From NCBI RefSeq assembly GCF_034702125.1, contig NC_085872.1, positions 26,091,002-26,155,001 of the forward strand: DNA of 64,000 bases, read 5' to 3'. A program made the translations under genes and the position numbers. The notes under the pieces are model-generated. The model was not told where the DNA came from. It was given only the letters and a program-made list of their open reading frames with translations, and made no database searches. The first letter of the stretch is position 1. Each line of letters opens with the position of its first letter. Origin of the DNA: Engraulis encrasicolus. Lineage: Eukaryota; Chordata; Actinopteri; Clupeiformes; Engraulidae. This document shows, piece by piece, positions 1-36,133 of this stretch.

Positions 1-1500
1 TCTGGTCATGTGTCTGACTCCTTTGGAAATTGAAGAATGGGAAGGACATAGGGCTTAAACAACTCAAACAAAAATTGGCACTTTGTCTCAACACTTTTAT
101 ATAATAAACATGACCTGGTGTCCTACTTGTTTAAACACGTGATGTAAGCTTTAGCACTATATAAAAGAACGCTATATATATAAAAGAAACGGCGTAGGCC
201 TAAATGTGGAAAGTGAACACCCTAATAACTAATACTGGTATAAATCAATGTTATTGATGTTATATAGGGTACAATCGAAATGTATTCCTTACCATCACTG
301 CAAACCTCACTGTACATCCAATGTTCGTCGTTCTTCCCCTGTGTCTCGCTAATCATTTAGCGTGGTCGCTATTGGACGAGTTATCTGGATTGCTCTACCA
401 ATTGCTTAAATCCCCATCAGGTCAGGTGACTCCGGCATGTTCGAAATAACGGGAACCTCTCCGCTAGGTAGCCTGAGATGTGCAGTGAGCTGTGAATTGC
501 TCAGGGTTGATTTCATGGGGGAACGTCTGAGGCAATGGATTAAATTCTGAATGGAGTGAAACGTTGGCTGACTCATTCGTAATGGAACCTAATATTCTCA
601 GACGCCGCGGACTCCAGGTAAGACAGCCTGTACCCACGTCCATATCAGGCGACCCCCACCCCCACCCATTTAATCTAGCCTAAATACAGTCACAAGTTGT
701 TACCATGTAACAACATGTGCTTTACATACCTGCTTATGATATTTTTCTGCGAAGGATTGTGCGTCTCTTCCCTCTGTTGCTTATGCGTTATGTTGGGTAT
801 GGTACGATGTTTTATCGTGGAAGATGCTGCTGCTCCCCGGTAGACTACCTTCACTACAGAAATAATGCACCCACAGATTCATACGCTTTTCTTTGCCACA
901 TAATAATTCTGATCAATGATGGCAGGGTGAGCTACACTGTGATATGGTTTAGGGAATGTTCATATAATTCCAATTTGTTAAATGAGACTAGAGATTGGGT
1001 CAGTAGCGCATAGACACTTGGCGCAAGGCGGCGGCATCACCACAGATGACACGTTCCAACGATTGTGTTAGACACTGTAGCCTACACAATGAAATGACAT
1101 TAGAATATACATTCAGATGAATTTACCTGCATGATCCTTTAGATTGACCTAAATATGCTGGCAATGATGGCCAAATATAAAAAATAAAAAGGGGGAAAGG
1201 ATGTGTGTTCCCATCTCCAGTTGCCATGGTGATTTGGGATTTTTTGTTCCCTTTTGATATGCAGACTTGTTTTGTCTCAGCTTCCTAATAATGGGGCCAG
1301 AGTGTGTAGCATCCAGTTGAAATAAGATTGCATGTCATTAGACGGTCTGTGTGTTCCTTCAAAGCCACAGCCTACTGCTGGTGACGTGGTTGTTATGTAG
1401 GCTAGAGACCTACAGGGTCTGAAAACCCTCTGTAAAAATGGTACAGCATATGTGAATAATGTAGAGGTGACACGGGCAGAATTATACCTACGGTGAGATT

Positions 1501-1506
<6 letters not shown>
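1..1506. other. 5' flank of mast3, no gene seen
   Basis: Short ORFs only, no splice-linked coding signal and no transposon ends that I can pair. It may hold upstream mast3 exons that I cannot recognise by sequence alone. Confidence 0.5.
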
Positions 1507-1730
<224 letters not shown>

Positions 1731-2229
1731 GTGGGTAAACATGTGGAACTAGTTTATCCGGTTACATACATTGCGCACCAATATGCATGAGGCACTTGCA
1801 CTGTTTGCAACAGAGCCTCACCTGTTTGGCTTATACAAACACAGAAATGACACTGATGTTAATGCAGTTCACTAATGCAGGCAGCCATGTTGGTCTGTTT
1901 ACAATGTCAGTTTCATTTCATGTGCAGGACGTATGCAAATGCTTCAGAGATAGGCTATATGGAAAACTCAGCCTAAGCTGTATTGAGAAGGGACGGGAGG
2001 ATCTGTGGCCCCTTCAATGTCAGCTAAATCCAAGAAAGGAACACAGCATTCACTAATGCCATCTAGAGTTTAATATCATGATTGCAACTCTAGTCTTTGG
2101 GTGGGTCCCTAATAGTGGACTAGAGCAGCGGTTTCCAAACCGTACCATGACAAAGCCCCCCATTGGTTGGGAGAAATAACCCAAAAGCAAACCAGGAAAT
2201 GCTATGACTAAAATGGTTTTGTGGACATA

Positions 2230-2516
2230 GAGTGTGTTCCAATATGCGACCTTGCGTCCTCCACTTGTGCTTGTGGCCTCGCCTCGCCTCCTGGCCCCTC
2301 CTCCGTGGAGAAAACAAATAAGTTTCCAAAACATTTTTTGGGGGACTATTCTTCCTTCACCATCCAGTTTGGAAATTAGAAAATGACTTTACAATTGAGC
2401 TTTTGCGAGATATTGAAATATAATGCTGTTGTCAGTAATGTCATCATGACATTACTTCCTGGTACGGGTTCACAAGCACAAGTGGAGGACGCAAGGTCGC
2501 ATATTGGAACGCACTC
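2230..2516. mobile_element. short MITE, GAGTGTGTTCC termini, 3-bp target ATA
   Basis: The inverted ends GAGTGTGTTCCAATATGCGA / TCGCATATTGGAACGCACTC extend for about 50 bp through CCTTGCGTCCTCCACTTGTG. Flanked on both sides by ATA (2227-2229 and 2517-2519). A 3-bp target suggests PIF/Harbinger-like mobilisation. Confidence 0.8.
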
Positions 2517-3619
2517 ATAGGCTATACTAGGCCTATACATCCTCCACATGTGAGTGTGCTTCTGAATTGTGAAAAGACGCAAAATTCTGAAATGTTAATA
2601 AGCAATAATTCATGTTCCTTGCTTTATAGAAAGAGTTAAGTCTTCCACGAAGAGGAAATATGTAAGTATTTACAATTACATTTAAACCAACAACAGGGTA
2701 TGTCTGATGTTTTTTTTTCATTTCTTTCATGGCCCTCAAGGTTTATGGGGTTTAAATTATAAGCCAGAGTTTTTTTGTGCTTATCTTGGTGATTTTGTGT
2801 GCGTAAGCTGAGGAACCTGAAGGTGCAGCCAGAAAAGGTCTACAGATAGGCTATTATAGCCTATTGGCTAAATGTACAAATGCAGCCATGCTTGCCTGTT
2901 TTTACACAGATTTCAGATGAGAGGTTTTGATTCATATGTAGCCATATCTGGAGGCTATTGATAAACATTTTTTTAGGCCTATCTATTTTATAGGCTACTA
3001 AATCAGTTCATTATTAGTGTTCAGTTGTTTATTTTGTTTTTAGTGTTTTAGTTTGGTCTGTGGCCAAATATAATTATGCATTGGTATCCCCATGACCGAC
3101 TAACATTGAGCATGCAGAAATTTGGCATGTGACGTAGGGCCTGTCCGACGGACTGAACCCTATGATCTCCTCTAAAAGGCAGCAGTCACATCCTTCGGTG
3201 ACAACTTCCTCCTACATGTTTTTCCAGTGTTAGCTGAAGCATTCCCGTTTTGTACAGTAGGGTTAGACATGCTGCAACATTGTTGCCGCCAAACGTGAAA
3301 CTGTTCACAGCATCTTTTCAGTGGATACTTTTTTTTCCCAAAAGCGCAACAGCGGCTACAACGTTGGAGGACCGTTTTCTCGTGCGTGCTGTGGTACTAT
3401 GTGTCATTGAGAAGAAATAAGGGAATGATGGCATCTCCTTACACAAGTGGCCCATCTACTCAAGTTTCCTTCGTGATGGAGTCAGCTCGCCTGAGTTGTG
3501 GGACTCCGACCACGAAATTATCGTATTCTGTCTGGATTTAGTGTATGATTGGAGACTTGGAAACTTTTGTGTTTGTATGAAAGCGTTGGAGGACGTGTCG
3601 CCTTTGCCCAGTCGACAGC
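2517..3619 (+). promoter_or_regulatory. mast3: proximal upstream region / 5' UTR of mast3
   Basis: No coding signal or repeat seen. The last roughly 400 bp is richer in CpG and in short upstream ATGs (for example 3426) than the region before it, which fits a 5' UTR. No TATA box in a convincing position, and the transcription start cannot be set. Confidence 0.3.
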
Positions 3620-26682
<23,063 letters not shown>

Positions 26683-28030
26683 AGCATGGAACCTTGGGAT
26701 GCCTAAAAAAACAAAACAGAGAAATTCACACACTCACACTAAATAAAAGATTTCCACTTAATAAGAACTGCCAGTGGAGGGGTAATTAGGGGATACAACG
26801 GAAAAAAAGGGTCATTATGTGTGTCCTTTACAACACTATGAAGATGTGCCAAAATTGTATTTTCGCGTCTGGATTAGTAGAAGTGTAGCACAGATTTTTT
26901 TTTTGTATTTCCCTACTTTTGAAAAAAAAAAACCCCTAAAACCCAGAAATGTATTTATTAATCTAACAGTTCGATAGTGGTGTTATTAAGGGTGAAAAAA
27001 CAAAAGTGATGTGGATCTCTTTTTAATTTGCACACACGCCCATGGTCCTGCTGGTAGGTCACTCTGGTCAAGTTGTCATGATCACATTGTGTCATAGCAT
27101 TCATATTTTGTCTAACCGATTAACGATCATCATAAGGACTACAAGAACCATGATGGAAAGGTTTTGAAAGTTACTAATACTAGTTGCTTGGTTTGCAGGT
27201 GTCTTCCATCCATTTTCCACATGGCTTTATGTCTGCTCTCCGTTTAGTTTCTCATACGTTTGCAAGATAAATGCTCCACTCACAGCACAGCAATGCGCTT
27301 AACTTTTTTTTAAAAAAAAAAGCTTTTCTATATGTATCTCATGTCTAAGTGTTAAATCCAGTGCCTCTAAAATGATGGTGATGTGATTATTGTGATGTTA
27401 GTCCATACCAAGTGCTCCAAATGTACAAGAATGTTGAAGTAAGTGAATATGAAGAACATTGACATGCCAAATCTGAGCCACAGCTATTATGCCATCAGCT
27501 CACAAACACCCGCCTATGGTTGGCTCAGTCACTTATGATGGCACTATGGTGGCATAAAACGGCTGTTTACAAAAACTGCACTTGTTCACTAGTGCACTGT
27601 ACAGGTCAGGATGTGAGTTACATTGTTTGGTTCCCATTATAGTGAATGATTTCACATTTTGGATGCAGCAACAGTTTTGAGAACATCTTTAGGACTGTCG
27701 AAATGATGTATGTGTATGGTGACATGGAAGACTCCTTGTTTGCTGTAGTCCTACCTATCTGTCATTTAACAATCTCCTGTGTTTGAGTGCAAATCCCCTC
27801 TGCATCTAGAACTTTAGAGCAAGACATGCATGGCTGTGTCATTGTAGTTATTTAACAATGGTGTCAGTAAATGTTTACATTCTAACGTAAGACGTGATGC
27901 TAATCTCTACCTGACGTATTTTGGAAAAAAGTTAGCAAGGACTTAACGGTTTGTTAATCTTTTTTAAAGGATATTTTAAGTTTTTGGAGATTCACTTGGA
28001 CACAATAATAAAAGTGTTAGTCGATAGGCT
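26683..28030 (+). other. mast3: probable mast3 3' UTR with candidate poly(A) signals
   Basis: No coding signal. AT-rich and almost free of recognisable repeats, as expected of a UTR. AATAAA occurs at 26742-26747 and at 28007-28012; the second is followed by a GT-rich stretch (about 28013-28060), so it is the better main site. Another AATAAA lies at 29512-29517. The actual end needs cDNA. Confidence 0.5.
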
Positions 28031-28172
28031 ATTACACACATTTCTGCAGTGTGTTTTTATTGTTTGGCAATTGAATCTGTGAAGTATATGCACTTCACAT
28101 GTATTTATAAAAAGTGCAGATACATCATTTTGAACCCTCTGAATTGACCGCACAACTTTGTTTACCAGAGAA

Positions 28173-28588
28173 TAGGGCTGCTCGATATTGGAAAAAATCA
28201 ATATCACGATATTTTCTGCAAATATTGATATCACAATATTTTGAGCGATATATACGAAATTCCCCCCGCCACTATTATCGTAGTGGAGTAGCAAGCATAA
28301 TGAATTTCTAGTTTCTAGTGCTTTCTAGTAGCAGAATGTCTAGTAAGTCTGCGTGAATGTAGACTTGAGGAGAGCGCGAGACTCGAGAGGCGTCTATTTT
28401 TCTTGACATAGAGCTAGTTCTGATGTACCACCCCTGCGTGTTGCTTAATCCCTTGGTTGCCATACTGCACCGTAGCGTTGCATATGACAAATGACAAAAT
28501 ATCACGATATATGAATTTTGATCTTGATATCATGATATATTATCAATATTGATATCGCGATATAAATACGATATATTGCACAGCCCTA
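28173..28588. mobile_element. CGATAT-rich hAT-type MITE (copy 1)
   Basis: Ends TAGGGCTGCTCGATATTGG / TATATTGCACAGCCCTA, with a perfect 8-bp duplication CCAGAGAA at 28165-28172 and 28589-28596. Subterminal sequence is full of ATCACGATAT motifs. Confidence 0.93.
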
Positions 28589-29925
28589 CCAGAGAAGTAT
28601 CCATTTATCCATAAACATTGACACTCACTGAATTATGACACAGAGCTATTTCACCAGCAATAGAACTGAGTCACTGCCTGTGTGAAAACTATGCATTATT
28701 CATTCTGTTGCGTTTAGACATAATCAAGACACACCGATTTCCTTAACACTCTCTCTGTTCATCCTGAAAAAAGTGACTCCTGTTTGTCGTTTGATTCTTG
28801 TTTGATTCCCATTTGTGATTTGATTGCACAGAACATATAGGCCTACACACACAATGAAATGTGTCCTTGCTTAACCTGTCACATGTGTGAAGAGGGTTGG
28901 GGGCAGTAGTGGGGGAGGGTACCATGGCATGCTCAAGGTACCCCAGTCAGGGGAAGATGTGGGAGGACACTGGTTACTCACTTTTCCCTCATCCACCTGT
29001 GGGTTTTGGGAATAAAACCTACAGGCATTACTGTTAGGTAATTACTCCTTATTTGGAATGTAGCAGAATATGGTTTTATTTGACAATAACTATTTCACTT
29101 TGGCAGATGTAAGATTGTTTATTTGTAGTGGACCATTCTAGAGGATGCTCATGTTGTTTCACCGTAATGTTCCTCTTTCAGTAGGTCGGTCAGTTAAACT
29201 CTTTGAAAGTCAGTTTAATCAAACTCTACGTTTTTATATGTCTGTTACTTCCTGGTTTGTTATGATGCACAACAATGAAAGCTGTTTTACACATACTGTT
29301 TAATATGCTTCAAACTCACTCCACAATGCACCCTGTCTGACTGGTTATACTGTAGCACCAATGCTCGTCTACTCCTGTGTGACATATTTACCCACCACTA
29401 GTAGAGTTATATAATGTTTACGTCAGTCTCACACACTAGTAGTTGTATAGGTTTTTGTGCCCTGATGGAAGGTCATGATGTCCTTCATTTCCTTGTCTGA
29501 ATGATGCTGACAATAAATGAACTACCCCAAAAGTACCTTTTACTGATCTTCTTTGAAAAGAAAAAGAAGAATAAAAGAAACTAACCATGAGAATGTAACC
29601 TTTTCTTATGATGTCCTGCCTGTCCTTGCTTTGAGCTCAGCAATGAACAACACACCTGCTGTAACATACATTTACGGCTTGGATGCCGAAAATGAGATTT
29701 TCCTGCAGTAGGCTATTGGGATATGTTGTTTCAACATGGCATTACACAGTGAAGTGCAGTAGCCTACTGTTTGAAGTAGTTATTAATATACAAAATATTG
29801 CATTTTGTTTGGTAACACTTTAATGTGTATTCTAATTTATAAGCGCAACTATGGCCTGTGGAAGTAAGTCTGTCCTACATATTAAAATTATTACCAGATA
29901 ATTTGCCATCACCGAAGAAAATGTA

Positions 29926-30068
29926 GAGTAGAGTAGAGTAGAGTATCGTTTATTGATCCCATGGGGAAATTAAGGTGTCAAGTAGCATACACACATAAAT
30001 AAAGACATAAAGACATTGTCCACAAGACATAACACACATATTTACACATAAAATAATCATATATAGCT
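29926..30068 (-). repeat. (GTAGA)n plus teleost LINE/SINE tail-like sequence
   Basis: GTAGA units are followed by TTTATTGATCCCATGGGGAA, a sequence I recognise as a common fish retroposon tail. Family not determined. Confidence 0.5.
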
Positions 30069-30095
30069 CACTGTTGCATACTTATTGCCAAGGCA

Positions 30096-30198
<103 letters not shown>

Positions 30199-30270
30199 AA
30201 AACCAAAACCAAAACAATAAAGTGTAAAGTGTCCACAGTGTTCACATGTGCCTTAGCTAAGTGGCACATA

Positions 30271-31874
30271 CAGTGAGTCCAATATGTATTTGATCCCTTG
30301 CTGATTTTGTTGGTTTGCCTACTAACAAAGACATGATCAGTCAATAAATGTTATGATAATATGTATTCTAATATGGAGAGACAGAATATCAAAAAGAAAA
30401 TCCAGAAATTAACTGAAGAGAATATATATTAATTTATTTCCATTTCATCGAGCAAAATAAGTATTTGATCCCCTGCCAACTGATTACAGTTCTGGGCCCA
30501 CAGACCAAATGGGCACTTCCGATCAACTTGTCATCTGAATTAAAGACACCTGTACATACTAACATGCATAAAAGACACATTGAATCAGCAGAATCAGTCC
30601 ATAGTATGAGTGAATCAGTCACACTCCAACCTCACCAGCATGGGAAAGACCAAAGAGTGGTCAAATGATATCAGGGACACGATTTTAGACCTGAACAAAG
30701 ATTAAATGGGCTGCAAAGCCACAAGAAAGAGACTGGTATTAATGACCCAGCTGTTGATGCATTTCTTCCAAAATGTGAGGAATACAAAATGACTATCCAT
30801 CAGCCTGTCTGGGGTTCTATACAAGATTTTACCTTTTGTAGGGATTTGAAAATCATGAGAACAGAAAGAAATCACCCTAGAGCTATACGGTATGAACTAG
30901 GCAATGATATCAAAGCTACTGACCAAAATCACCGAGAAAACTACTGGTAGCACTTAATGCCACAGAGGTTTAAATTCCTGTAGTGCACACATGGTACCTT
31001 TACTTCAGAAGGAACCTGTGCAGTCCCACTTGAGGTTTGCCAACGGACATCAGACTGATTTAGGATATGATAAGGAGGTGCTGTAGTCAGATGAAACCAA
31101 AATCAAGATATTTGGCATTATCGCAATTCAATGTGTTTTGAGAAAGAGTACTACTGTCTATGATCCCAAGAACACCCTCCTCACCATCATGCATGAAAGT
31201 GGTATCATTATGGTTTGAGGGTGTGTGTGTGGCCAAGGCACAGGACAACTTCACATCGTCAACGAATGGATGGAGGGAGACATGTAATGTGCAATCCTGA
31301 GTGCAAACGTCCTTCCCTCCACCACTACACTGAAGGGTGGGCCATTTTTGCATCTCCCAACATGACAATAATACACAACATACAGTCAAAGAAACGAAGG
31401 AGTGGCTCAATAAGAAGCATATTAAAGTCGTGAAGTGGCCTAGACAGTCTCCAAATATTAACCCTATAGTAATTCTATGGAGAGAACTGAACGTCCCATT
31501 TGCCAAGCTACAGCCACAAACTATTAATGTTTTAGAGATAATGTGCAAAGAAAAATGGGCAAAAATATTTTCTACTATATGCACAAACATTGTCATCAAC
31601 TAAAAGAAGCATCTGACCTCAGTGCTAGACAACTAGGGCTTTTCCACAAAGCACTTTATCTTCTTTAGCTAGAGGGGTCAAATACTTATTTGCCTAAATT
31701 AAATACAAATAAATTAAAATATATTATTTTAAGTTATTTTCTGGAATTTATTTTTGATATTCTGTCTCTCCATGTTTGAATACATATTATCATAAATTTA
31801 TAGACTGATCATGTCTTTATTAGTGGGCAAACCGGCAAAATCAGAAAGGGATCAAATACATATTGGACTCACTG
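30271..31874 (+). mobile_element. Tc1/mariner-like transposon, dead
   Basis: TA-flanked (30269-30270 and 31875-31876) with about 205-bp inverted repeats beginning CAGTGAGTCCAATATGTATT. 1604 bp, the normal size for a Tc1 element. The internal transposase is broken by stops and frameshifts. Confidence 0.95.
30640..31603 (+). pseudogene. Tc1-like transposase pseudogene
   Basis: The start MGKTKEWSNDIRDTILDLNK is followed soon by a stop. Later fragments in changing frames include SDETKI (first catalytic Asp region) and WPRQSPNINPIVILWREL, where the usual NPIE has become NPIV, so the third catalytic acid is lost. Confidence 0.9.
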
Positions 31875-32689
31875 TAGTAGCCAAGACAAGGTGGCCATAA
31901 AGTGTCCAGGAGTGTCCATAGTCTCTCTGCCTAGTATGTCCATTGTATTCCTTAGAATATTGTAAAGAATTAGACATTTGAGCTCTGAAGAGGATGAGCT
32001 GTTGTACAACTGCACACTAGGAAAATAGGCCTATTATAAAATATCTCCTTTATGAAACTGCTAATGTGGCCCGGCAATTTTGTGTCATCTCTCAAATGAG
32101 GATTTCGACTGCCAGGATAAAACCCGGCCTATGGTCAGTATTCAATTCAATTCAATCCAATTCAATTCATGTAGGCTACAATTAAAAAAAAAAAATTGCC
32201 ACTTCATGCACTGAACCAGAGTTATCCTTAGGCTTTTATATTACTGTATGAGACTGTTTTCAACATTGGGTTTGTTTGGCATCAATTAAAACAATCAACA
32301 GGCCTGTGACAAGAGCAGACAAAGGAGCAGAGCAGGTTGGTCTACTACTACTGTATGTGCTGCAGAGGTGGAAATACTGAACTGACAGAGCCCTGCTTGG
32401 GTTTTCCTTCTGACTGTACTCTCTCAACACAAATGATTACACAAGCTTATGAACCTGACTTAGGGTAATTCGGACCAAGTCGTTCATTGAATTGGATGGA
32501 GCAAAATAAGTGGCAGGGTTTTGACTTTTTTCTTTTCTGTTTTTTTTCCACTGGTGTGTTGACAATCCATTAATGGTATGACTCGAGCAAGGCCAAAATA
32601 AGACCACCAGTCACGCACTGTGTGTCCGTGTGTGCATCTCTTTAATCACATCTAGAGTTCTTTATGGAATCAATTTAGAGTGCACGCGT

Positions 32690-32985
32690 ATTACAGTACT
32701 CTCACGAGGGCCTACCTGTTACTATCGTGTGACTTTTATTTTGACACATAATTCCAGTAGGCATTTGAGTGATCACTGTACAGGTCCTCCTTCTCTGCAC
32801 AGCGGCGGACAGTGCCTTTGGAAGGGTCGGAAAAGTGTGCTGCTCAGGCGAACGGGGAAAGTTGGCTCTTAAGTGTCTAGAACTCTTGACTTAGATGGTT
32901 AAACTCGCAGTGGTAATAACCCACAAGCCCTTGCATCCGAAAAACAAGAATTAGTTACAACTTAGCAGAAAGCTGGGAATCTACG
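32690..32985 (+). promoter_or_regulatory. pik3r2: candidate pik3r2 promoter / non-coding first exon
   Basis: A patch richer in CpG than its surroundings (for example CACGCG, GCGGCGG, GGTCGG, GCGAACGG). It ends in a strong donor, CTACG|GTAAGTTT, at 32985/32986. Splicing from here to 40247 would give a standard non-coding first exon. Based only on composition and splice sites. Confidence 0.28.
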
Positions 32986-33763
32986 GTAAGTTTCGCCTTG
33001 TTCTCACGACGCTAGCTAATGCTAGTTACACCAAATGTTACTGTAGAACTAGCTATCAGACTGCAGGAGACAGGAGAAATCTTGTGTTCCACGCACACAA
33101 CATGGCTCTCCTCAGCTGCAATGGTGTTCTACGACTCTTTCAAGTTACCACATATTTTTTCAGTATCGTATCGGGGAAATGGGAAGAGGTAATTCTATGT
33201 GAAATAACGCAAAGGTTGAATGTGTGCAGAAATCTTTCGTGCTCTTGAAGTGAAGTGAAGTGCGACAAAATATTTTTGACGTGTATTTACCTGGCACGAG
33301 TAACTTTCTGGCTAACTCCCCGTTGCAAACTGAGAAACTATTGCGCATCACATAAAGTGTATCACAACGGGACCAGGCTGTTACGCTTCTGAAAGTATCA
33401 AACACCCACCCTTACACGTGCATGTAGAAAGTAAATCCTGCGCTTTTATTTAAGTGAAAAAGCATTGAAAATATGATGAGCAAATACCGTAAATTCACAT
33501 TGGTCACAGTTTTTTTTTTGCCGTGGCCGTGAAGTCTAGGTTAACATGTGGGAGACTACTGGTCAGGAGACGTGTTTGCTGTATGTTTTTTTGCATGATA
33601 ACAACGGCGTAACAACCATTATTGTAATCATAACATAACTGCAATAGTTTTGCCAATTAGAAAACTAGCGGTAGGTACTTGCCACTCGTGAGTTAATGTA
33701 AAAGCGTTTACTTGTGTGCAATTATGTAATTATTTCTCACCATTGTAGTTGGGGATTGCTTAA

Positions 33764-34354
33764 AGGACAAGTGCACCATTTTCAACATGAAGCCTCCCTT
33801 TCTGAGTTGTCTGCAAATTGTGTGCAATGTTTTAGAACCAAACTCACCTTTTTTTAAAAAAAATGTTTGCTGCTGTCTCCATTATTTGGCTGGTTTAAAT
33901 TTGGTCTCAATTGGCTTTACAATGTCGGTCTATGGGCATGTCCAACTATGTTCCTAAATTCATCCTAAGCATTTGTTTTCAATACTATGCAACTCACAAA
34001 GTGTTTAGGGGTGTTCACTGGTATTCCATAACAATTTCCGAAGCGAAACTTGGTGTCTGTCATTTTTTGTTAATTATTTTGTGAAGCTTCGCTACGAACA
34101 TTGTTATGGAATACCAGTGAACCCACATAAACACTTTTTGATTTGTACAGTATTGAAAACAAATGTTTTGGGTGGATTTAGGAACATAGTTGGACGTGCC
34201 CATAGACAGCCATTCTAAAGCCGGCCGAGACAAAATCCAAATCAGCCAAATAACGGAGACCGCAGCAAACATGAAATAAATGGTGAGGGGGACTCTAAAA
34301 CAATGCAGACAACTCAGAAAAGGGGCCTAATTTTGAAAAAAGTGCAGTTGCCCT
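33764..34354. mobile_element. fold-back element with TTAA target (1)
   Basis: Both halves are reverse complements (for example CTGAGTTGTCTGCA / TGCAGACAACTCAG and GTCCAACTATGTTCCTAAAT / GGAACATAGTTGGAC) with mismatches. TTAA sits at 33760-33763 and 34355-34358, a piggyBac-type target. Confidence 0.88.
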
Positions 34355-34879
34355 TTAACCAGTTCAGGATTAGTTGGCCCTGGCTGGAGCTGATTATTGT
34401 AGACTTTTCTAGAATCTGTAATGTTGTGTTTGGGGTTTCTAAGTAATCTCATCTGAACGACTACTTTGTGTAGCTCACTAGGTACGCAGCTGTCACCTGA
34501 AATGTCTTCAGGTTAAAAAAAAAAATGTATTCCTGTTCATTCCTGTCGAAATCTGATGAGTAAAGCCACCATGCGCAAACTTGTTGATGCATTAAAATAG
34601 TCTTACATGGTCCACTCAGTTTTCTAAGTAACTAACTAACTAATAAATTGCTAAAATAAACTGCTTCTATCTCAAGCATGTCACTTGTCATGCCAAAACA
34701 TCCTCAGTAGTGCCAGTCATAATAGTTGTAGCAATAACAACACATAACAAGTTCAGAGCAGGATTCATTAGACACTCACAGAAGAGCCAATGTCTTGAGC
34801 AACTTGGGTAACCACAAGAATTTCTGAAAGCATTGTTTTATGACTTTTATGTTTTATAGTAATTTATCCACATATTAAC

Positions 34880-35187
34880 CAGAGTTGTATAAAGTAGAAG
34901 TACTATTACAGATGTAATTACAAGTCGAGTAGTGTGTTATTACAAACCATTTTCTTTTTGATCATTTACACTTTATTAGTGACAGGACCGTTCAAAGAGA
35001 CAGGAAACATTTTGGGGAGAGAGAGACGGGGAAGATTCGGCAAATGACCCGGGACAAAATCGAACCGGGATCACCGGCGTAGCAGCCCAGTGCCCTGCCG
35101 AGCCGTGGTAGGGCCAACAAAGTTGAAACCACTAGTGTTGTAATAACATTTGCAAGTGTACTTCTACTTCTGCTTTATACAACTCTG
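34880..35187. mobile_element. hAT-type MITE, CAGAGTTGTATAAAG ends, interrupted by a SINE
   Basis: Ends CAGAGTTGTATAAAGTAGAA / CTGCTTTATACAACTCTG with a perfect 8-bp duplication ATATTAAC at 34872-34879 and 35188-35195. A SINE occupies about 34966-35115. Confidence 0.93.
34966..35115 (-). mobile_element. tRNA-derived SINE (family A, copy 3), nested
   Basis: On the minus strand: GGCCCTACCACGGCTCGGCA head, box B GGTTCGATTTTGTCCCGGGT, body CTTCCCCGTCTCTCTCTCCC and a tail CACTAATAAAGTG. Possible AAACCA target repeats on both sides. Confidence 0.85.
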
Positions 35188-35738
35188 ATATTAACAATAC
35201 ACACATGGCAGAACACGTGGGTGGTAATACATGTCCTCAAATTGTTCACCCTGAAAATATCATTACAATTGGCCAATAAATGCAGTGTCTTGGTGGCCTA
35301 GGTGTCATTCTTTGTAGCAGATTATGCTATGCATTCCACTGGAGTGGGTTTGTCAATTTATTTACACAAGACCTAATGCAGTGGATGGCGTTGTGATCGA
35401 CTCAGATCTCACAATTTACGGATTATTAGATGAAATTATTATTAGTGTGCCATCTTGTGGGCTTCTGAAGCAGTGTTGCGGCACAATTGTACCAAAATCA
35501 ATGATTATATATTTCACAAAAAGATGTTAATACTATGAATGTGTCTTTTTATGTAGTCTTATAGCAGTGCTTTTCTCTCTTTTTTTACTGCAAGTTAATT
35601 ATACTGTCAAGGATGTTGCAAATTCTTATGAATACCATATGTTGTATTTATTCCTTTTTGTTTAGTGCCTTATGTTATTGAATTGTTAGAGCCATGCTCT
35701 GTTATGTTTTTGTTGGGGCTCGGGGTGGTTCGTTTTAA

Positions 35739-36133
35739 CATGCAAATTTTCACATGCAGTTGCTCACACTACCCTAGACTTGTCAGCACCTGAGTTTTTT
35801 TTTCCAGCCTTTTCTGAGATCCTGGTCATTGTAATGGTGGGAGAGTATGTTTACATTTCAAAACACATCTTTCTTTATTTCCAATGACATCCGAAAGGTT
35901 ATTCAACATCTGCAGACAACTAGCAAACAGCGATACCTTTTGGGATAATATTTGGAGTCTGCCCATGTTAGGAAGGTTTTTAATGTAAACAAAGTCTACT
36001 CTGCCCCACTAGAATAGCTCAGATCACGGAAAGGGCGGAGTCTAAAAATGCAGCATCACCGGGTACTGTCAAGTCAAGGGTAGCGTGAGCAATACAACAG
36101 CATATTGGGGGGGAAAATGGCAGAAGTTCTCCT
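35739..36133. mobile_element. possible third TTAA-flanked fold-back, diverged
   Basis: TTAA at 35735-35738 and 36134-36137. The arms share TTGCTCACACTACCCTAGAC / TCAAGGGTAGCGTGAGCAA. The outermost bases agree poorly. Confidence 0.45.

Noticed and set aside
2114..2160. hAT end GCAGCGGTTTCCAAACCG
   Set aside because: Resembles a MITE terminus but no right end or target duplication was found nearby.
31087..31599. 170-codon minus-strand ORF
   Set aside because: Antisense to the Tc1 transposase remnant; no homology in that frame.
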